NCBI RefSeq assembly: GCF_900580865.1 | Contig: NZ_UTBZ01000219.1 | Span: forward strand, 124,001-188,000 | DNA length: 64,000 bases | Origin: Pseudomonas viridiflava | GTDB taxonomy: Bacteria > Pseudomonadota > Gammaproteobacteria > Pseudomonadales > Pseudomonadaceae | Direction: 5' to 3' | Shown here: in pieces, positions 1-9,117 of the stretch | Numbering within the stretch: the stretch's first letter is position 1 | How the letters are laid out: each line of letters begins with the position of its first letter | The notes under the pieces: generated by a model | Database searches by the model: none | What the model was told of the DNA's origin: nothing | Seen by the model: only the letters and a program-made list of their open reading frames with translations | Made by a program: the position numbers and the translations under genes

Positions 1-694
1 CGGCGTATTCAATGTGGTAACCGTCGGCCAGTTCCTGTTCCGCTTCCGGCTGGTCGAACGGGTGACGGTGAGTCACGGCGACGCCAGCGATGAAGAAGGT
101 ACAGAAGCCGAAGAACTGCGGAATGATGAACCACAGGTTCTGCGCCTGGTACTCGACGATGTCGCGCATGTTGAACGAGCCGACCTGCACCACGATGCCC
201 ATCAGGGCCAGGCCCATGAACACTTCGTAGGACACGGTCTGCGCCGACGCACGCAAGCTGCCGAGCAGGGCGAACTTGTTGTTACTCGACCAGCCGGCGA
301 ACAACACCGCGTAGACCGACAGACCGGCCATGGCGAAGAAGAACAGCAGGCCGATGTTCAGATCCGCGACGCCCCAGGTCGGGGTGATCGGGATAATCGC
401 GAAGGCGATCAGCAAGGCGGACATCGCCACCACCGGTGCCAAAGTGAAAATCACTTTGTCGGCAAACGGCGGGGTCCAGTCTTCCTTGAAGAACATCTTC
501 AGCATGTCGGCGGCGATCTGGAACATACCGAACGGGCCAACACGGTTCGGACCGTAACGGTCCTGCCACCAGCCCAGCAGGCGACGTTCGACAAAGCTGA
601 GCAACGCGCCCGCGACCACCACGGCCAACAGAATCACGATGGCTTTGACGACCGAGAGGATCACATCGATCACTTCAGGGGTGAACCAGGTCAT
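1..694 (-). CDS. nuoH: NADH-quinone oxidoreductase subunit H (partial, 3' end outside window)
   Basis: Membrane subunit of respiratory complex I that forms part of the quinone chamber at the junction with the peripheral arm. Only the first 231 or so codons lie in the window; the family is about 325-335 residues. The reading starts MTWFTPEVID, followed by a hydrophobic helix and the conserved segment SFVERRLLGWWQDRYGPNR, then further transmembrane stretches and a ADLNIGLLFF region typical of NuoH. The ATG overlaps the nuoG stop codon in an ATGA arrangement, so translation is probably coupled. It is open to the window edge with no stop, which is why it is reported as partial. Identification is secure. 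Confidence 0.95.
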   Translation of the reverse strand, partial: MTWFTPEVIDVILSVVKAIVILLAVVVAGALLSFVERRLLGWWQDRYGPNRVGPFGMFQIAADMLKMFFKEDWTPPFADKVIFTLAPVVAMSALLIAFAIIPITPTWGVADLNIGLLFFFAMAGLSVYAVLFAGWSSNNKFALLGSLRASAQTVSYEVFMGLALMGIVVQVGSFNMRDIVEYQAQNLWFIIPQFFGFCTFFIAGVAVTHRHPFDQPEAEQELADGYHIEYA

Positions 695-3405
695 TGCGCT
701 GCCTCCTGCAGACCGTCGACGGATACGCCGGCGAATGCCGGTGGAATGCCGGCGATGCCCGCAGGCAATGCCACCAGACCGGCGCCCAGTTCTTCATTGA
801 TGCGCAGCGGCAGACGCAGGGTCTGACCGGCCACGTTCAGGCTCAGCAGAGCACCGTCATTGACGCCGAGACGATCCGCTTCGGACTTGGCCAGAGCCAC
901 GTATGGAGCCGGAATACGCTCTTGAACCGGCGCGGCTTTCGAAGAGTTCTCTTCGCTGCCGAACAGGTGGAAGAACGGCACGGCTTGCCAGGTACCCGGC
1001 GCCGGGTTGAATGCGCGCGGTGCAGCAGCGAACCAGTTCAGCGAGTCGCCAGTGCTTTCGATCAGGCGAGTGCCCGGGTCGCCAGCGCGGATGTGACCAC
1101 CGACTTCGTCCTGGAACTTGTTCCACGCTTGTGGCGAGTTCCAGCCCGGCGACCATGCAAATGGCACTTGCTGACGCGGTTCGGCAGAGCCCGAGTAACC
1201 TTCCATGGAGAAGGCAAACGCGGTGTCTTTGTCTTGCGGGGTGCGTGGTTCGTGAACGCTGATGTCGGCGCGCATCGCAGTGCGACCGGAGTAACGCAGC
1301 GGCTCACGCGCCAGTTTCAGACCCTTGATGCGGAACGCCGCCGATGGTGCAGCGTCGACGATACGCGCCAGTTGCTCGGTGCTCGAAGCAACGGCAGCGG
1401 TGACGTGGTCGAGTTGCGTCCAGTCGATCGGCTGGTTCAGCAGGGTCGCGCGCAGGGCGTGCAGCCAGCGCCAGCCTTCATGAACCAGGATGCTCGCGTC
1501 CATGTATTGCGGGTCGAAAACCTGGAAGAAGCGCTGGGCGCGACCTTCCTGGCTGACCAAAGTACCGTCGCCTTCAGCGAAGCTTGCGGCTGGCAGAACC
1601 AAGTGCGCGCGGTCGCTGGTAGCCGTCTTCTGATGGTCAGCAACGATCACTACTTGCGCAGCGTTCAGTGCCGCATCGACCTTGTCTTTGGCGGTGCGGG
1701 TGTACAGATCGTTTTCCAGCACAACGATCGCGTCAGCCTTACCGTCGATGACGGCTTGCAGCGCAGCGTCCACCGATTCGCCACCGAGCATGGCCAGACC
1801 GAGGCTGTTGGCTTCCGGCACGATCAGGCTGATCGAACCGTTTTTCTCGCGCAGCTTCAGCGCCTTGGCGATGTTCGCGGCAGCTTCGATCAGGGCTTTG
1901 GAGCCCAGCGAAGTACCGGCGATGATCAGCGGACGTTTTGCAGCGAGCAGGGCATCAGCGATGCGCTGAGCCAGTTGCAGTGCTTCGGCGTCCAGACCTT
2001 CAACGGCCGGGGCGCTGGCGTCCAGTGCGTGAGCAACGGCGAAACCGATGCGTGCCAAGTCATCCGGAGCAGCGTGTACGCATTCTTCAGCGATGTCGTC
2101 GAGCTTGGTTTCAGCCAGGCTGGCGATGAACAGCGGGTTCAGCGCGTGCTGACCGATGTTCTTCACCGCGGCGTCGAGCCAAGGCTGAACGCGCATGGCT
2201 TCGGCCATGTCCTCAGCTTTGCCTTTTACCGATTGACGCAGCGACAGCGCCACACGGGCGGCGGTCTGGGTCAGGTCTTCACCGAGGACGAAAATGGCGT
2301 CGTGGTCTTCGATGTCGCGCATGTTCGGCACTGGCAGCGGGCTGTCTTTCAGCACTTGCAGGACCAGACGGATGCGCTCCAGTTCGGAGGCTTCGATACC
2401 CGAGTAGAAGTGCTCGGCGCCGACCAGTTCGCGCAACGCGTAGTTGCTTTCGAGGCTGGCGCGCGGCGAACCGATACCGACGATGTTGCGCCCGCGCAGC
2501 AGGTCAGCGGCTTTATCCAGTGCAGCATCCAGACCGAGCTTGGTGCCGTCGGCCAGCAGCGGCTGACGTGGACGGTCGGTGCGGTTGACGTAGCCATAAC
2601 CGAAACGGCCACGGTCGCACAGGAAGTACTGGTTCACCGAACCGTTGAAACGGTTTTCGATGCGACGCAGTTCGCCGTAACGCTCGCCCGGAGAGATGTT
2701 GCAACCGCTCGAGCAGCCATGGCAGATGCTCGGCGCGAACTGCATGTCCCACTTGCGGTTGTAGCGCTCGGAGTGAGTCTTGTCGGTGAACACACCGGTC
2801 GGGCAGACCTCGGTGAGGTTGCCGGAGAACTCGCTTTCGAGGGTGCCGTCTTCAACGCGACCGAAGTACACGTTGTCGTGGGCGCCGAATACACCGAGGT
2901 CGGTGCCGCCAGCGTAATCCTTATAGAAACGCACGCAGCGGTAGCAAGCGATGCAGCGGTTCATTTCGTGGGAAATGAACGGGCCCAGTTGCTGGTTCTG
3001 GTGGGTGCGTTTGGTAAAGCGATAACGGCGCTCGTTGTGGCCGGTCATCACTGTCATGTCTTGCAGGTGGCAATGACCGCCTTCTTCGCACACAGGGCAG
3101 TCGTGCGGGTGGTTGGTCATCAGCCATTCAACAACACTGGCGCGGAACGCCTTGGATTCTTCATCTTCGATGGAGATCCAGGTGTTGTCGGTGGCCGGGG
3201 TCATGCAGGACATGACGATGCGACCACGGGTGTCGTTCTCGTCGGTGTACTGCTTGACCGCGCACTGGCGGCAAGCCCCGACGCTACCGAGCGCGGGGTG
3301 CCAGCAGAAATAAGGGATGTCGAGGCCCAGCGACAGACATGCCTGTAACAGGTTGTCTGCCCCGTCGACTTCGAGCGCTTTGCCGTCTACGTGGATAGTG
3401 GCCAT
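691..3405 (-). CDS. nuoG: NADH-quinone oxidoreductase subunit G
   Basis: Large iron-sulfur subunit of the complex I electron-input module. Cysteine sets visible in the 904-residue product: C34, C45, C48, C67 (2Fe-2S); H99, C103, C106, C112 (histidine-ligated 4Fe-4S); C151, C154, C157, C201 (4Fe-4S); and C228, C231, C235, C263, spaced CxxC-x3-C-x27-C, which is the extra N7 cluster kept by E. coli-type NuoG. The rest resembles a molybdopterin-oxidoreductase fold without a catalytic role. Length matches the gamma-proteobacterial family. It lies between nuoF, from which a 136-bp gap with a hairpin separates it, and nuoH, which overlaps its stop. The start MATIHVDGKA is the usual family start. Confidence 0.97.
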   Translation of the reverse strand: MATIHVDGKALEVDGADNLLQACLSLGLDIPYFCWHPALGSVGACRQCAVKQYTDENDTRGRIVMSCMTPATDNTWISIEDEESKAFRASVVEWLMTNHPHDCPVCEEGGHCHLQDMTVMTGHNERRYRFTKRTHQNQQLGPFISHEMNRCIACYRCVRFYKDYAGGTDLGVFGAHDNVYFGRVEDGTLESEFSGNLTEVCPTGVFTDKTHSERYNRKWDMQFAPSICHGCSSGCNISPGERYGELRRIENRFNGSVNQYFLCDRGRFGYGYVNRTDRPRQPLLADGTKLGLDAALDKAADLLRGRNIVGIGSPRASLESNYALRELVGAEHFYSGIEASELERIRLVLQVLKDSPLPVPNMRDIEDHDAIFVLGEDLTQTAARVALSLRQSVKGKAEDMAEAMRVQPWLDAAVKNIGQHALNPLFIASLAETKLDDIAEECVHAAPDDLARIGFAVAHALDASAPAVEGLDAEALQLAQRIADALLAAKRPLIIAGTSLGSKALIEAAANIAKALKLREKNGSISLIVPEANSLGLAMLGGESVDAALQAVIDGKADAIVVLENDLYTRTAKDKVDAALNAAQVVIVADHQKTATSDRAHLVLPAASFAEGDGTLVSQEGRAQRFFQVFDPQYMDASILVHEGWRWLHALRATLLNQPIDWTQLDHVTAAVASSTEQLARIVDAAPSAAFRIKGLKLAREPLRYSGRTAMRADISVHEPRTPQDKDTAFAFSMEGYSGSAEPRQQVPFAWSPGWNSPQAWNKFQDEVGGHIRAGDPGTRLIESTGDSLNWFAAAPRAFNPAPGTWQAVPFFHLFGSEENSSKAAPVQERIPAPYVALAKSEADRLGVNDGALLSLNVAGQTLRLPLRINEELGAGLVALPAGIAGIPPAFAGVSVDGLQEAAQ

Positions 3406-3504
3406 GGTTCAAAGGTCTTCGTTGGCCCGGTGTCAGCGGGCGTGGCTAATGGAATCTTGTTATCCGTCCGAATCCAGTCAGCCCCGAAAGGCGTCATCGG
3501 ACGA

Positions 3505-3536
3505 AAGGCGAAGGGCACGGACCCTTCGCCTTTTTA
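3505..3536. other. Strong hairpin in the nuoF-nuoG gap
   Basis: Inside the only sizeable gap of the nuo operon (3406-3541) lies a near-perfect inverted repeat with arms AAAGGCGAAGGG and CCCTTCGCCTTT and an 8-base loop. On the plus strand it is followed by five T residues; in the direction of nuo transcription only three T residues follow, so it would be at best a leaky terminator for the operon, or an mRNA processing or stabilising structure. Confidence 0.6.
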
Positions 3537-3541
3537 AGCGT

Positions 3542-4897
3542 TTACGCGCCGATTACGATCGGCCTTGCCAGAGGCGGGACGGCGGCGCTGATTGGCGCGA
3601 TACCGGCTTCGAACTCTGGACGGAAGTATTTGATGGCACTGCCCAACGGCTCCACGGCACCCGGTGCGTGAGCACAGAAGGTCTTGCCAGGGCCGAGGAA
3701 GTTGACCAGACCCAGCAGGGTCTCGATGTCGCCTGGCTGACCGCGGCCTTGTTCGATGGCCATCAAGAGCTTGACGCTCCATGGCAAACCATCGCGGCAC
3801 GGGGTGCAGAAGCCGCACGACTCACGAGCGAAGAACTGCTCCATGTTGCGCAGCAGCGAGACCATGTTGACGCTGTCGTCCACCGCCATGGCCAGGCCGG
3901 TACCCATACGGGTGCCCACTTTGGCGATGCCGCCGGCGTACATTTGTGCGTCGAGGTGTTCAGGCAGGAGGAAACCGGTACCGGCGCCGCCTGGCTGCCA
4001 GGCCTTGAGCTTGAAGCCGTCGCGCATGCCGCCGGCGTAGTCTTCGAACAACTCGCGACCGGTGACGCCGAATGGCAGTTCCCACAGGCCCGGGTTTTTG
4101 ACTTTGCCGGAGAAGCCCATGAGCTTGGTGCCCATGTCTTCGCTGCCTTCGCGGGCCAACGATTTGTACCAGTCAACGCCGTCGGCAATGATCGCCGGCA
4201 CGTTGCACAGGGTTTCGACGTTGTTCACGCAGGTCGGCTTGCCCCACACGCCAACAGCGGCAGGGAAGGGCGGCTTGGAGCGCGGGTTCGCGCGGCGGCC
4301 TTCGAGGGAGTTGATCAGTGCGGTTTCTTCACCGCAGATGTAACGCCCGGCGCCGGTGTGGACGAACAGCTCGAAATCGAAGCCGCTGCCGAGAATGTTT
4401 TTACCCAGCAGGCCCGCAGCCTTGGCTTCTTCCACGGCACGGTTCAGGTGCTTGGCGGCGGTGGTGTACTCGCCACGCAGGAAGATGTAGCCACGGTAGG
4501 TTTTCAGCGCGCGAGCACTGATCAGCATGCCTTCGATCAGCAGATGGGGCAGTTGCTCCATCAGCATGCGGTCTTTCCAGGTGTTCGGCTCCATCTCGTC
4601 CGCGTTGCACAGCAGGTAGCGGATGTTGATGGATTCGTCTTTGGGCATCAGGCCCCACTTCACGCCAGTGGGGAAGCCTGCACCGCCGCGACCTTTCAAG
4701 CCTGCGTCTTTCACGGTCTGGACGATGGCGTCCTGATCCATGTCGGCGAAGGCTTTGCGCGCAGCAGCGTAACCGTTCTTGGCCTGGTACTCGTCGAGCC
4801 AAACGGCTTCGCCGTCATCGCGCAGACGCCAGGTCAGCGGGTGAGTCTCGGCCGAACGCTGAATGCGGTTGGCAGGACCGAAAGATGTCAGGGTCAT
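3542..4897 (-). CDS. nuoF: NADH-quinone oxidoreductase subunit F
   Basis: NADH-oxidising subunit of complex I carrying FMN and the 4Fe-4S cluster N3. The 451-residue product has the glycine-rich nucleotide-binding run GRGGAGFPTG at residues 69-78 and the cluster ligands C361, C364 and C367 in SCGFCTPC, with a fourth at about C408 (KTFCAHAPG). The ATG overlaps the stop of nuoE as ATGA, indicating coupled translation. Downstream comes a 136-bp gap with a hairpin before nuoG. Length and motifs are those of the standard family, and nothing is missing. Confidence 0.97.
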   Translation of the reverse strand: MTLTSFGPANRIQRSAETHPLTWRLRDDGEAVWLDEYQAKNGYAAARKAFADMDQDAIVQTVKDAGLKGRGGAGFPTGVKWGLMPKDESINIRYLLCNADEMEPNTWKDRMLMEQLPHLLIEGMLISARALKTYRGYIFLRGEYTTAAKHLNRAVEEAKAAGLLGKNILGSGFDFELFVHTGAGRYICGEETALINSLEGRRANPRSKPPFPAAVGVWGKPTCVNNVETLCNVPAIIADGVDWYKSLAREGSEDMGTKLMGFSGKVKNPGLWELPFGVTGRELFEDYAGGMRDGFKLKAWQPGGAGTGFLLPEHLDAQMYAGGIAKVGTRMGTGLAMAVDDSVNMVSLLRNMEQFFARESCGFCTPCRDGLPWSVKLLMAIEQGRGQPGDIETLLGLVNFLGPGKTFCAHAPGAVEPLGSAIKYFRPEFEAGIAPISAAVPPLARPIVIGA

Positions 4898-5391
4898 ACG
4901 TAGCCCTCGAGCAGTTTGGCGACGCCAGCAGGCTGCACATCACCAAAGGTGTCGTCGTCGATCATCAGCGCCGGTGCCTTGTCGCAATTGCCGAGGCAGC
5001 AGACAGGCAGCAGGGTGAAACGACCGTCGGTGGTGGTCTGACCCAGGCCGATGCCTAGATTGTTCTGGATTTCGCTGACCACCGACTCGTGGCCGCCGAT
5101 GTAGCAGACCATGCTGTCGCAGACGCGAATGATGTGACGGCCAACCGGCTGACGGAAAATCTGGCTATAGAACGTCGCCACACCTTCAACGTCGCTGGCC
5201 GGGATGCCGAGGATCTCGCCGATCGCGTACAAGGCACCATCCGGCACCCAGCCGCGTTCTTTCTGAACGATCTTCAGGGCTTCGATCGACGCCGCGCGCG
5301 GGTCTTCGTAGTGATGCAGCTCGTGCTCGATGGCCGAGCGCTCGGTTTCACTGAGGGTGAAACGGTCTGTCTGGATAAGCGTGCTGTTCAT
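4894..5391 (-). CDS. nuoE: NADH-quinone oxidoreductase subunit E
   Basis: Peripheral subunit of the NADH dehydrogenase module of complex I that binds the 2Fe-2S cluster N1a. In the 165-residue product the four ligands are C91 and C96 (CDSMVC) and C132 and C136 (CLGNC), with the thioredoxin-like fold of the family. It begins 2 bp after the nuoCD stop and its own stop overlaps the nuoF start. Length is as expected (E. coli 166). Confidence 0.96.
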   Translation of the reverse strand: MNSTLIQTDRFTLSETERSAIEHELHHYEDPRAASIEALKIVQKERGWVPDGALYAIGEILGIPASDVEGVATFYSQIFRQPVGRHIIRVCDSMVCYIGGHESVVSEIQNNLGIGLGQTTTDGRFTLLPVCCLGNCDKAPALMIDDDTFGDVQPAGVAKLLEGYV

Positions 5392-5393
5392 GC

Positions 5394-7178
5394 TTAGCGG
5401 TCCACGTCGGCCATAACGAAATCGATACTACCCAGGTACGCAATCATGTCCGCGACCATGCTGCCTTTGATCACCGAAGGGATCTGTTGCAGATGCGGGA
5501 AGCTTGGAGTGCGGATCCGGGTACGGTAGCTCATGGTGCCGCCGTCGCTCGTCAGGTAATAACTGTTGATGCCCTTGGTCGCTTCGATCATCTGGAAGGA
5601 TTCGTTGGCCGGCATCACCGGGCCCCACGAAACTTGCAGGAAGTGCGTGATCAAGGTTTCGATGTGCTGCAGCGTGCGTTCTTTCGGCGGCGGCGTGGTC
5701 AGCGGGTGATCCGCCTTGTACGGGCCTTCAGGCATGTTGCGCATGCACTGGTCGATGATCTTGATGCTCTGGCGCATTTCTTCGACGCGAACCATGCAGC
5801 GATCGTAGGCATCGCCGTTGGCAGCCAGCGGTACTTCGAACTCGAAATTTTCGTAGCCGGAGTACGGACGCGCCTTGCGCAGGTCGAAATCGCAACCGGT
5901 CGAACGCAGGCCAGCACCGGTGACACCCCATTCCAGTGCTTCTTTGGTGTTGTACTGGGCAACGCCGATGGTACGGCCCTTGAGGATGCTGTTCTGCAGG
6001 GCAGCCTTGGTGTATTCGTCGAGGCGTTTTGGCAGCCATTCAACGAAGTCTTTCACCAGTTTTTCCCAGCCGCGCGGCAGGTCGTGGGCAACACCACCGA
6101 TGCGGTACCAGGCCGGGTGCAGACGGAAACCGGTAATGGCTTCGATCACCGTGTACGCCTTCTGGCGGTCGGTGAAGGTGAAGAACACCGGGGTCATCGC
6201 ACCAACGTCCTGGATGTAAGTCCCGAGGAACAGCAGGTGGCTGGTGATCCGGAAGAACTCGGCCATCATGATGCGGATGACGTCGACCTTCTCAGGCACC
6301 TTGATACCGGCCAGCTTTTCGACCGAGAGCACGTACGGCAGGTTGTTCATCACGCCGCCGAGGTAGTCGATACGGTCGGTGTACGGGATGAAGCTGTGCC
6401 AGGACTGACGCTCGGCCATCTTCTCGGCACCACGGTGGTGGTAACCGATGTCCGGCACGCAGTCGACGATCTCTTCACCGTCCAGCTGCAGAATGATGCG
6501 GAACGCACCGTGCGCAGAAGGGTGGTTCGGGCCGAGGTTGAGGAACATGTAGTCCTCGTTCGGGCCGGAACGCTTCATGCCCCAGTCTTCCGGACGGAAA
6601 CGCGCGGCTTCTTCCTCAAGCTGTTGCTTGGCGAGGTTGAGGCTGTACGGATCGAATTCGGTGGCGCGCGCAGGGAAGTCCTTGCGCAGCGGGTGACCTT
6701 CCCAGGTCGGCGGCATCATGATGCGCGACAGGTGCGGGTGGCCTTTGAAGTCGATGCCGAACATGTCCCAGACTTCACGCTCGTACCAGTTGGCGTTCGG
6801 CCAGATGCTGGTGACGGTCGGCAAGCTGAGGTCGCTTTCGGACAAGGCGACCTTGATCATCACGTCACTATTACGCTCCAGCGACATGAGGTGATAGAAC
6901 ACGGTGAACTCGGCGTCGCTCGGCAGGCCTTGACGCTTGGTGCGCAGACGCTCGTCCACGCCGTGCAGGTCATAGAGCATGACGTACGGCTTGGGCAGGT
7001 TACGCAGGAAAGTCAGGACTTCAACGAGCCTGGCGCGCGCGACCCACAGCACCGGCATGCCGGTGCGGGTCGACTGAGCGGTGAACGCTTCGGCGCCAAA
7101 ACGGTTGTTCAATTCAACGACCACATCCTGGTCGTCTGCCTTATAAGGCGGGATGTACAGAGCGCTGCCTGTAGTCAT
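5394..7178 (-). CDS. nuoCD: NADH-quinone oxidoreductase fused subunit C/D
   Basis: A fusion of the NuoC (30 kDa) and NuoD (49 kDa) subunits, which together form the connecting part of complex I and the quinone-binding site. Residues 1 to about 190 are NuoC-like, including WYEREVWDMFGI; from about 205 the NuoD part follows with LNLGPNHPSAHG, in which histidines line the quinone pocket, and the family C terminus ending in DFVMADVDR. The fusion is normal for Pseudomonas and enterobacteria. I choose the ATG at 7178 (594 residues, MTTGSALYIP), the usual Pseudomonas start, over an upstream TTG at 7202. Confidence 0.96.
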   Translation of the reverse strand: MTTGSALYIPPYKADDQDVVVELNNRFGAEAFTAQSTRTGMPVLWVARARLVEVLTFLRNLPKPYVMLYDLHGVDERLRTKRQGLPSDAEFTVFYHLMSLERNSDVMIKVALSESDLSLPTVTSIWPNANWYEREVWDMFGIDFKGHPHLSRIMMPPTWEGHPLRKDFPARATEFDPYSLNLAKQQLEEEAARFRPEDWGMKRSGPNEDYMFLNLGPNHPSAHGAFRIILQLDGEEIVDCVPDIGYHHRGAEKMAERQSWHSFIPYTDRIDYLGGVMNNLPYVLSVEKLAGIKVPEKVDVIRIMMAEFFRITSHLLFLGTYIQDVGAMTPVFFTFTDRQKAYTVIEAITGFRLHPAWYRIGGVAHDLPRGWEKLVKDFVEWLPKRLDEYTKAALQNSILKGRTIGVAQYNTKEALEWGVTGAGLRSTGCDFDLRKARPYSGYENFEFEVPLAANGDAYDRCMVRVEEMRQSIKIIDQCMRNMPEGPYKADHPLTTPPPKERTLQHIETLITHFLQVSWGPVMPANESFQMIEATKGINSYYLTSDGGTMSYRTRIRTPSFPHLQQIPSVIKGSMVADMIAYLGSIDFVMADVDR

Positions 7179-7251
7179 GGTTATTTTTTCGCTTTCGGTC
7201 AACGTAAAGAATGAAGCCAGCTTCTCGTTTCTTTGTCAGAACAGATCTGGA

Positions 7252-7926
7252 TCAGACTTCGTCAGGGCTGCGCAGGTTGGTGACTGCGATTCGCTGTTCG
7301 CGGCGCTGTTCCTTTTGCGAAGGCATGTCGGCGCGATAAACGCCTTGATCACCAACGACCCAGGAAAGCGGACGACGCTCCTGTCCAATCGATTCCTGCA
7401 ACAGCATCAAGCCTTGCAGAAATGCTTCCGGACGGGGCGGGCAGCCAGGTACGTAGACGTCCACGGGCAGGAACTTGTCCACCCCTTGAACCACGGAGTA
7501 GATGTCGTACATGCCGCCGGAGTTAGCGCACGAACCCATGGAGATAACCCACTTCGGCTCGAGCATCTGCTCGTAGAGACGCTGGATGATCGGCGCCATC
7601 TTGATGAAGCAGGTACCGGCGATAACCATGAAGTCGGCCTGGCGCGGCGATGCCCGGATAACTTCGGCGCCAAAGCGCGCGATGTCGTGGGGCGCCGTGA
7701 AGGCGGTGGTCATTTCCACGTAGCAGCACGACAAGCCGAAGTTGTACGGCCACAGGGAGTTCTTACGTCCCCAGTTGACCGCGCCACTCAGCACGTCTTC
7801 CAGCTTGCCCATGAAAATGTTTTTGTGGACTTGATCTTCTAACGGATCGGAAACGGTTTCCCGTTCGCCAATCGGATATTGCTCGTTAGGAGCATCGGGG
7901 TCGATCCTGGTGAGATTGTATTGCAT
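7252..7926 (-). CDS. nuoB: NADH-quinone oxidoreductase subunit B
   Basis: Carries cluster N2, the last iron-sulfur cluster before quinone in complex I. The 224-residue product shows tandem cysteines C67-C68 (LSCCYVEM), C133 (MGSCANSGG) and C162 (PGCPPRPE), matching the four N2 ligands. I use the ATG at 7926 (MQYNLTRIDP), as in other Pseudomonas; a TTG two codons upstream is possible. nuoA ends 11 bp upstream and nuoCD begins 73 bp downstream. Confidence 0.97.
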   Translation of the reverse strand: MQYNLTRIDPDAPNEQYPIGERETVSDPLEDQVHKNIFMGKLEDVLSGAVNWGRKNSLWPYNFGLSCCYVEMTTAFTAPHDIARFGAEVIRASPRQADFMVIAGTCFIKMAPIIQRLYEQMLEPKWVISMGSCANSGGMYDIYSVVQGVDKFLPVDVYVPGCPPRPEAFLQGLMLLQESIGQERRPLSWVVGDQGVYRADMPSQKEQRREQRIAVTNLRSPDEV

Positions 7927-7936
7927 TGCCAAAGCC

Positions 7937-8350
7937 TCATTGTTTCAGCTTCGCCTGCCGCTTGCGACGAGCTTCCGGAGCCCAGTCAAGGGCGCCCACT
8001 CGGAACAGGTAGACAAGACCTGCCAACAGAATTGCTATGAAAACGAGAGCTTCGACGAATCCGGTCCAGCCGCTTTCGCGGACGGACACAGACCATGCAA
8101 AGAGAAAGAGGGCTTCGATATCGAAGATCACGAAGAGCATCGCGACCAGATAGAATTTGGCTGAGAGCCGCAAGCGGGCGCCACCGGTAGGTAGCATGCC
8201 GGACTCGAACGGTTCGTTTTTGCTGCGACCCCAGGCTTTTGACCCAAGGAGGCTGGAGACGCCAAGCATGAAGGCACACAGGCCGACGACACCCAGAAGG
8301 AAAATGGCAAAGCCCCAGTTGTGGGCCATGAGTCCTGTCGCTTCGGGCAT
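7937..8350 (-). CDS. nuoA: NADH-quinone oxidoreductase subunit A
   Basis: Small membrane subunit of complex I with three predicted transmembrane helices (around residues 12-33, 65-88 and 97-117) and the conserved loop KNEPFESGM between the first and second. The chosen ATG at 8350 (MPEATGLMAH, 137 residues) has an AAGGAT ribosome site 7-8 bases upstream; an upstream in-frame start would add 25 poorly conserved residues. It is the first gene of the nuo operon; the promoter must lie in the 767-bp gap beyond it. Confidence 0.96.
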   Translation of the reverse strand: MPEATGLMAHNWGFAIFLLGVVGLCAFMLGVSSLLGSKAWGRSKNEPFESGMLPTGGARLRLSAKFYLVAMLFVIFDIEALFLFAWSVSVRESGWTGFVEALVFIAILLAGLVYLFRVGALDWAPEARRKRQAKLKQ

Positions 8351-8775
8351 GCTGGTAATCCTTAACAGAGAGCAAAGGTCTCTGAGCTTGATAAAGAAAT
8401 AGGCAGTGACGATATGTCGCAGCAATCAATCGCGCTGATTTTATGGCTAAACACCCTGCAAGTAAAATTCCTATAGCGAAATTATTTATTGGAATAAGGA
8501 CATAGCGCATCTCCAATGCCCTGCAGCCCATGCGTTGCGGGCATTAGGCGGGTTTATGCAAATAATGTTTTGTAGGGAATGTAACGAACATAGTTGTGGC
8601 TAAATGATAATTGATATCGTTTGGAGTGGTTTTGTAACTGTTTAACGGGATGGTAGTTGGGAAGTTGTCTTACTTGCACGTTACTACAAGTAGCGACGGC
8701 GCCCGTTTTAGCGGATTTTTCTGACGCGTGTACCGCGCTGGATCAATGTTTTGTCTCCCAGGCTGAAGAGAAAAC

Positions 8776-8868
8776 CTGTGGGAGCGAGCCTGCTCGCGAA
8801 TGCGTTGTGCCAGCTTGCAAATGTGGTGACTGACCCACCGCATTCGCGAGCAGGCTCGCTCCCACAAG
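8776..8868. repeat. REP inverted pair (GTGGGAGCGAGC type)
   Basis: Left arm TGTGGGAGCGAGCCTGCTCG with flanking bases and the exact reverse complement at 8839-8865, separated by about 35 bp. This is the common Pseudomonas REP doublet (REPIN-like). The same family recurs at 11813, 17400, 32254, 36786, 40416, 42114, 55035, 55106 and 55879. Confidence 0.9.
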
Positions 8869-8907
8869 GTTTCGTGGCGCTTGGGAGGTCTTGAACCCAA
8901 CACATGC

Positions 8908-9000
8908 CCCCTGTAGGAGCTGCCGAAGGCTGCGATCTTTTGATCTTGTCTTTTAAAAGCAAAATCAAAAGATCGCAGCCTTCGGCAGCTCCTACAGGGG
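8908..9000. repeat. Long palindrome (GTAGGAGCTGCCGAAGGCTG type)
   Basis: Two essentially perfect complementary arms of about 36 bp containing GTAGGAGCTGCCGAAGGCTG and GATCTTTTGAT, separated by about 20 bp. It differs in sequence from the GAGCGAGC REP family next to it. A second, less perfect copy lies at 45860-45941. Confidence 0.9.
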
Positions 9001-9020
9001 AAGGTGTGTTTTCCGGGGGC

Positions 9021-9056
9021 AAAAAAAACGCCCCGAACCAGTCGGGGCGTCAGTTT
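9021..9056 (-). terminator. Rho-independent terminator of aceA
   Basis: Stem ACGCCCCGA/TCGGGGCGT (9029-9050) with a 5-base loop. Read in the aceA direction it is followed by eight T residues (A run 9021-9028 on the plus strand). It begins about 60 bp after the aceA stop. Confidence 0.9.
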
Positions 9057-9117
9057 TGCGGCTCTGCGGTTAGCTTTCCATCCGATCCGCAGAGGCCGTT
9101 TGCTCAGCGAAGCCGAA

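Larger units (their letters stand above)
8351..9117. other. Intergenic region nuoA / aceA: nuo promoter region, REP palindromes, aceA terminator
   Basis: No gene is supported here. Bases 8360-8700 are AT-rich for this genome and must hold the nuo promoter. They include the dyad AATGCCC/GGGCATT near 8515-8550 and a stretch ATGATAATTGATATCG near 8605, loosely Fur-box-like but not convincing. Bases 8776-9000 hold two REP-type inverted pairs, and 9021-9056 holds the aceA terminator. Confidence 0.7.

Noticed and set aside
694..3348. Open frame of 884 codons on the plus strand opposite nuoG (and similar long ones opposite nuoF, nuoCD, idh and clpA)
   Set aside because: They mirror strongly biased codons of the real genes, have no ribosome site or recognisable domain, and the opposite-strand products have complete motifs.
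8600..8625. Fur box before nuoA
   Set aside because: Only two hexamer-like matches to the GATAAT pattern, with no dyad symmetry.
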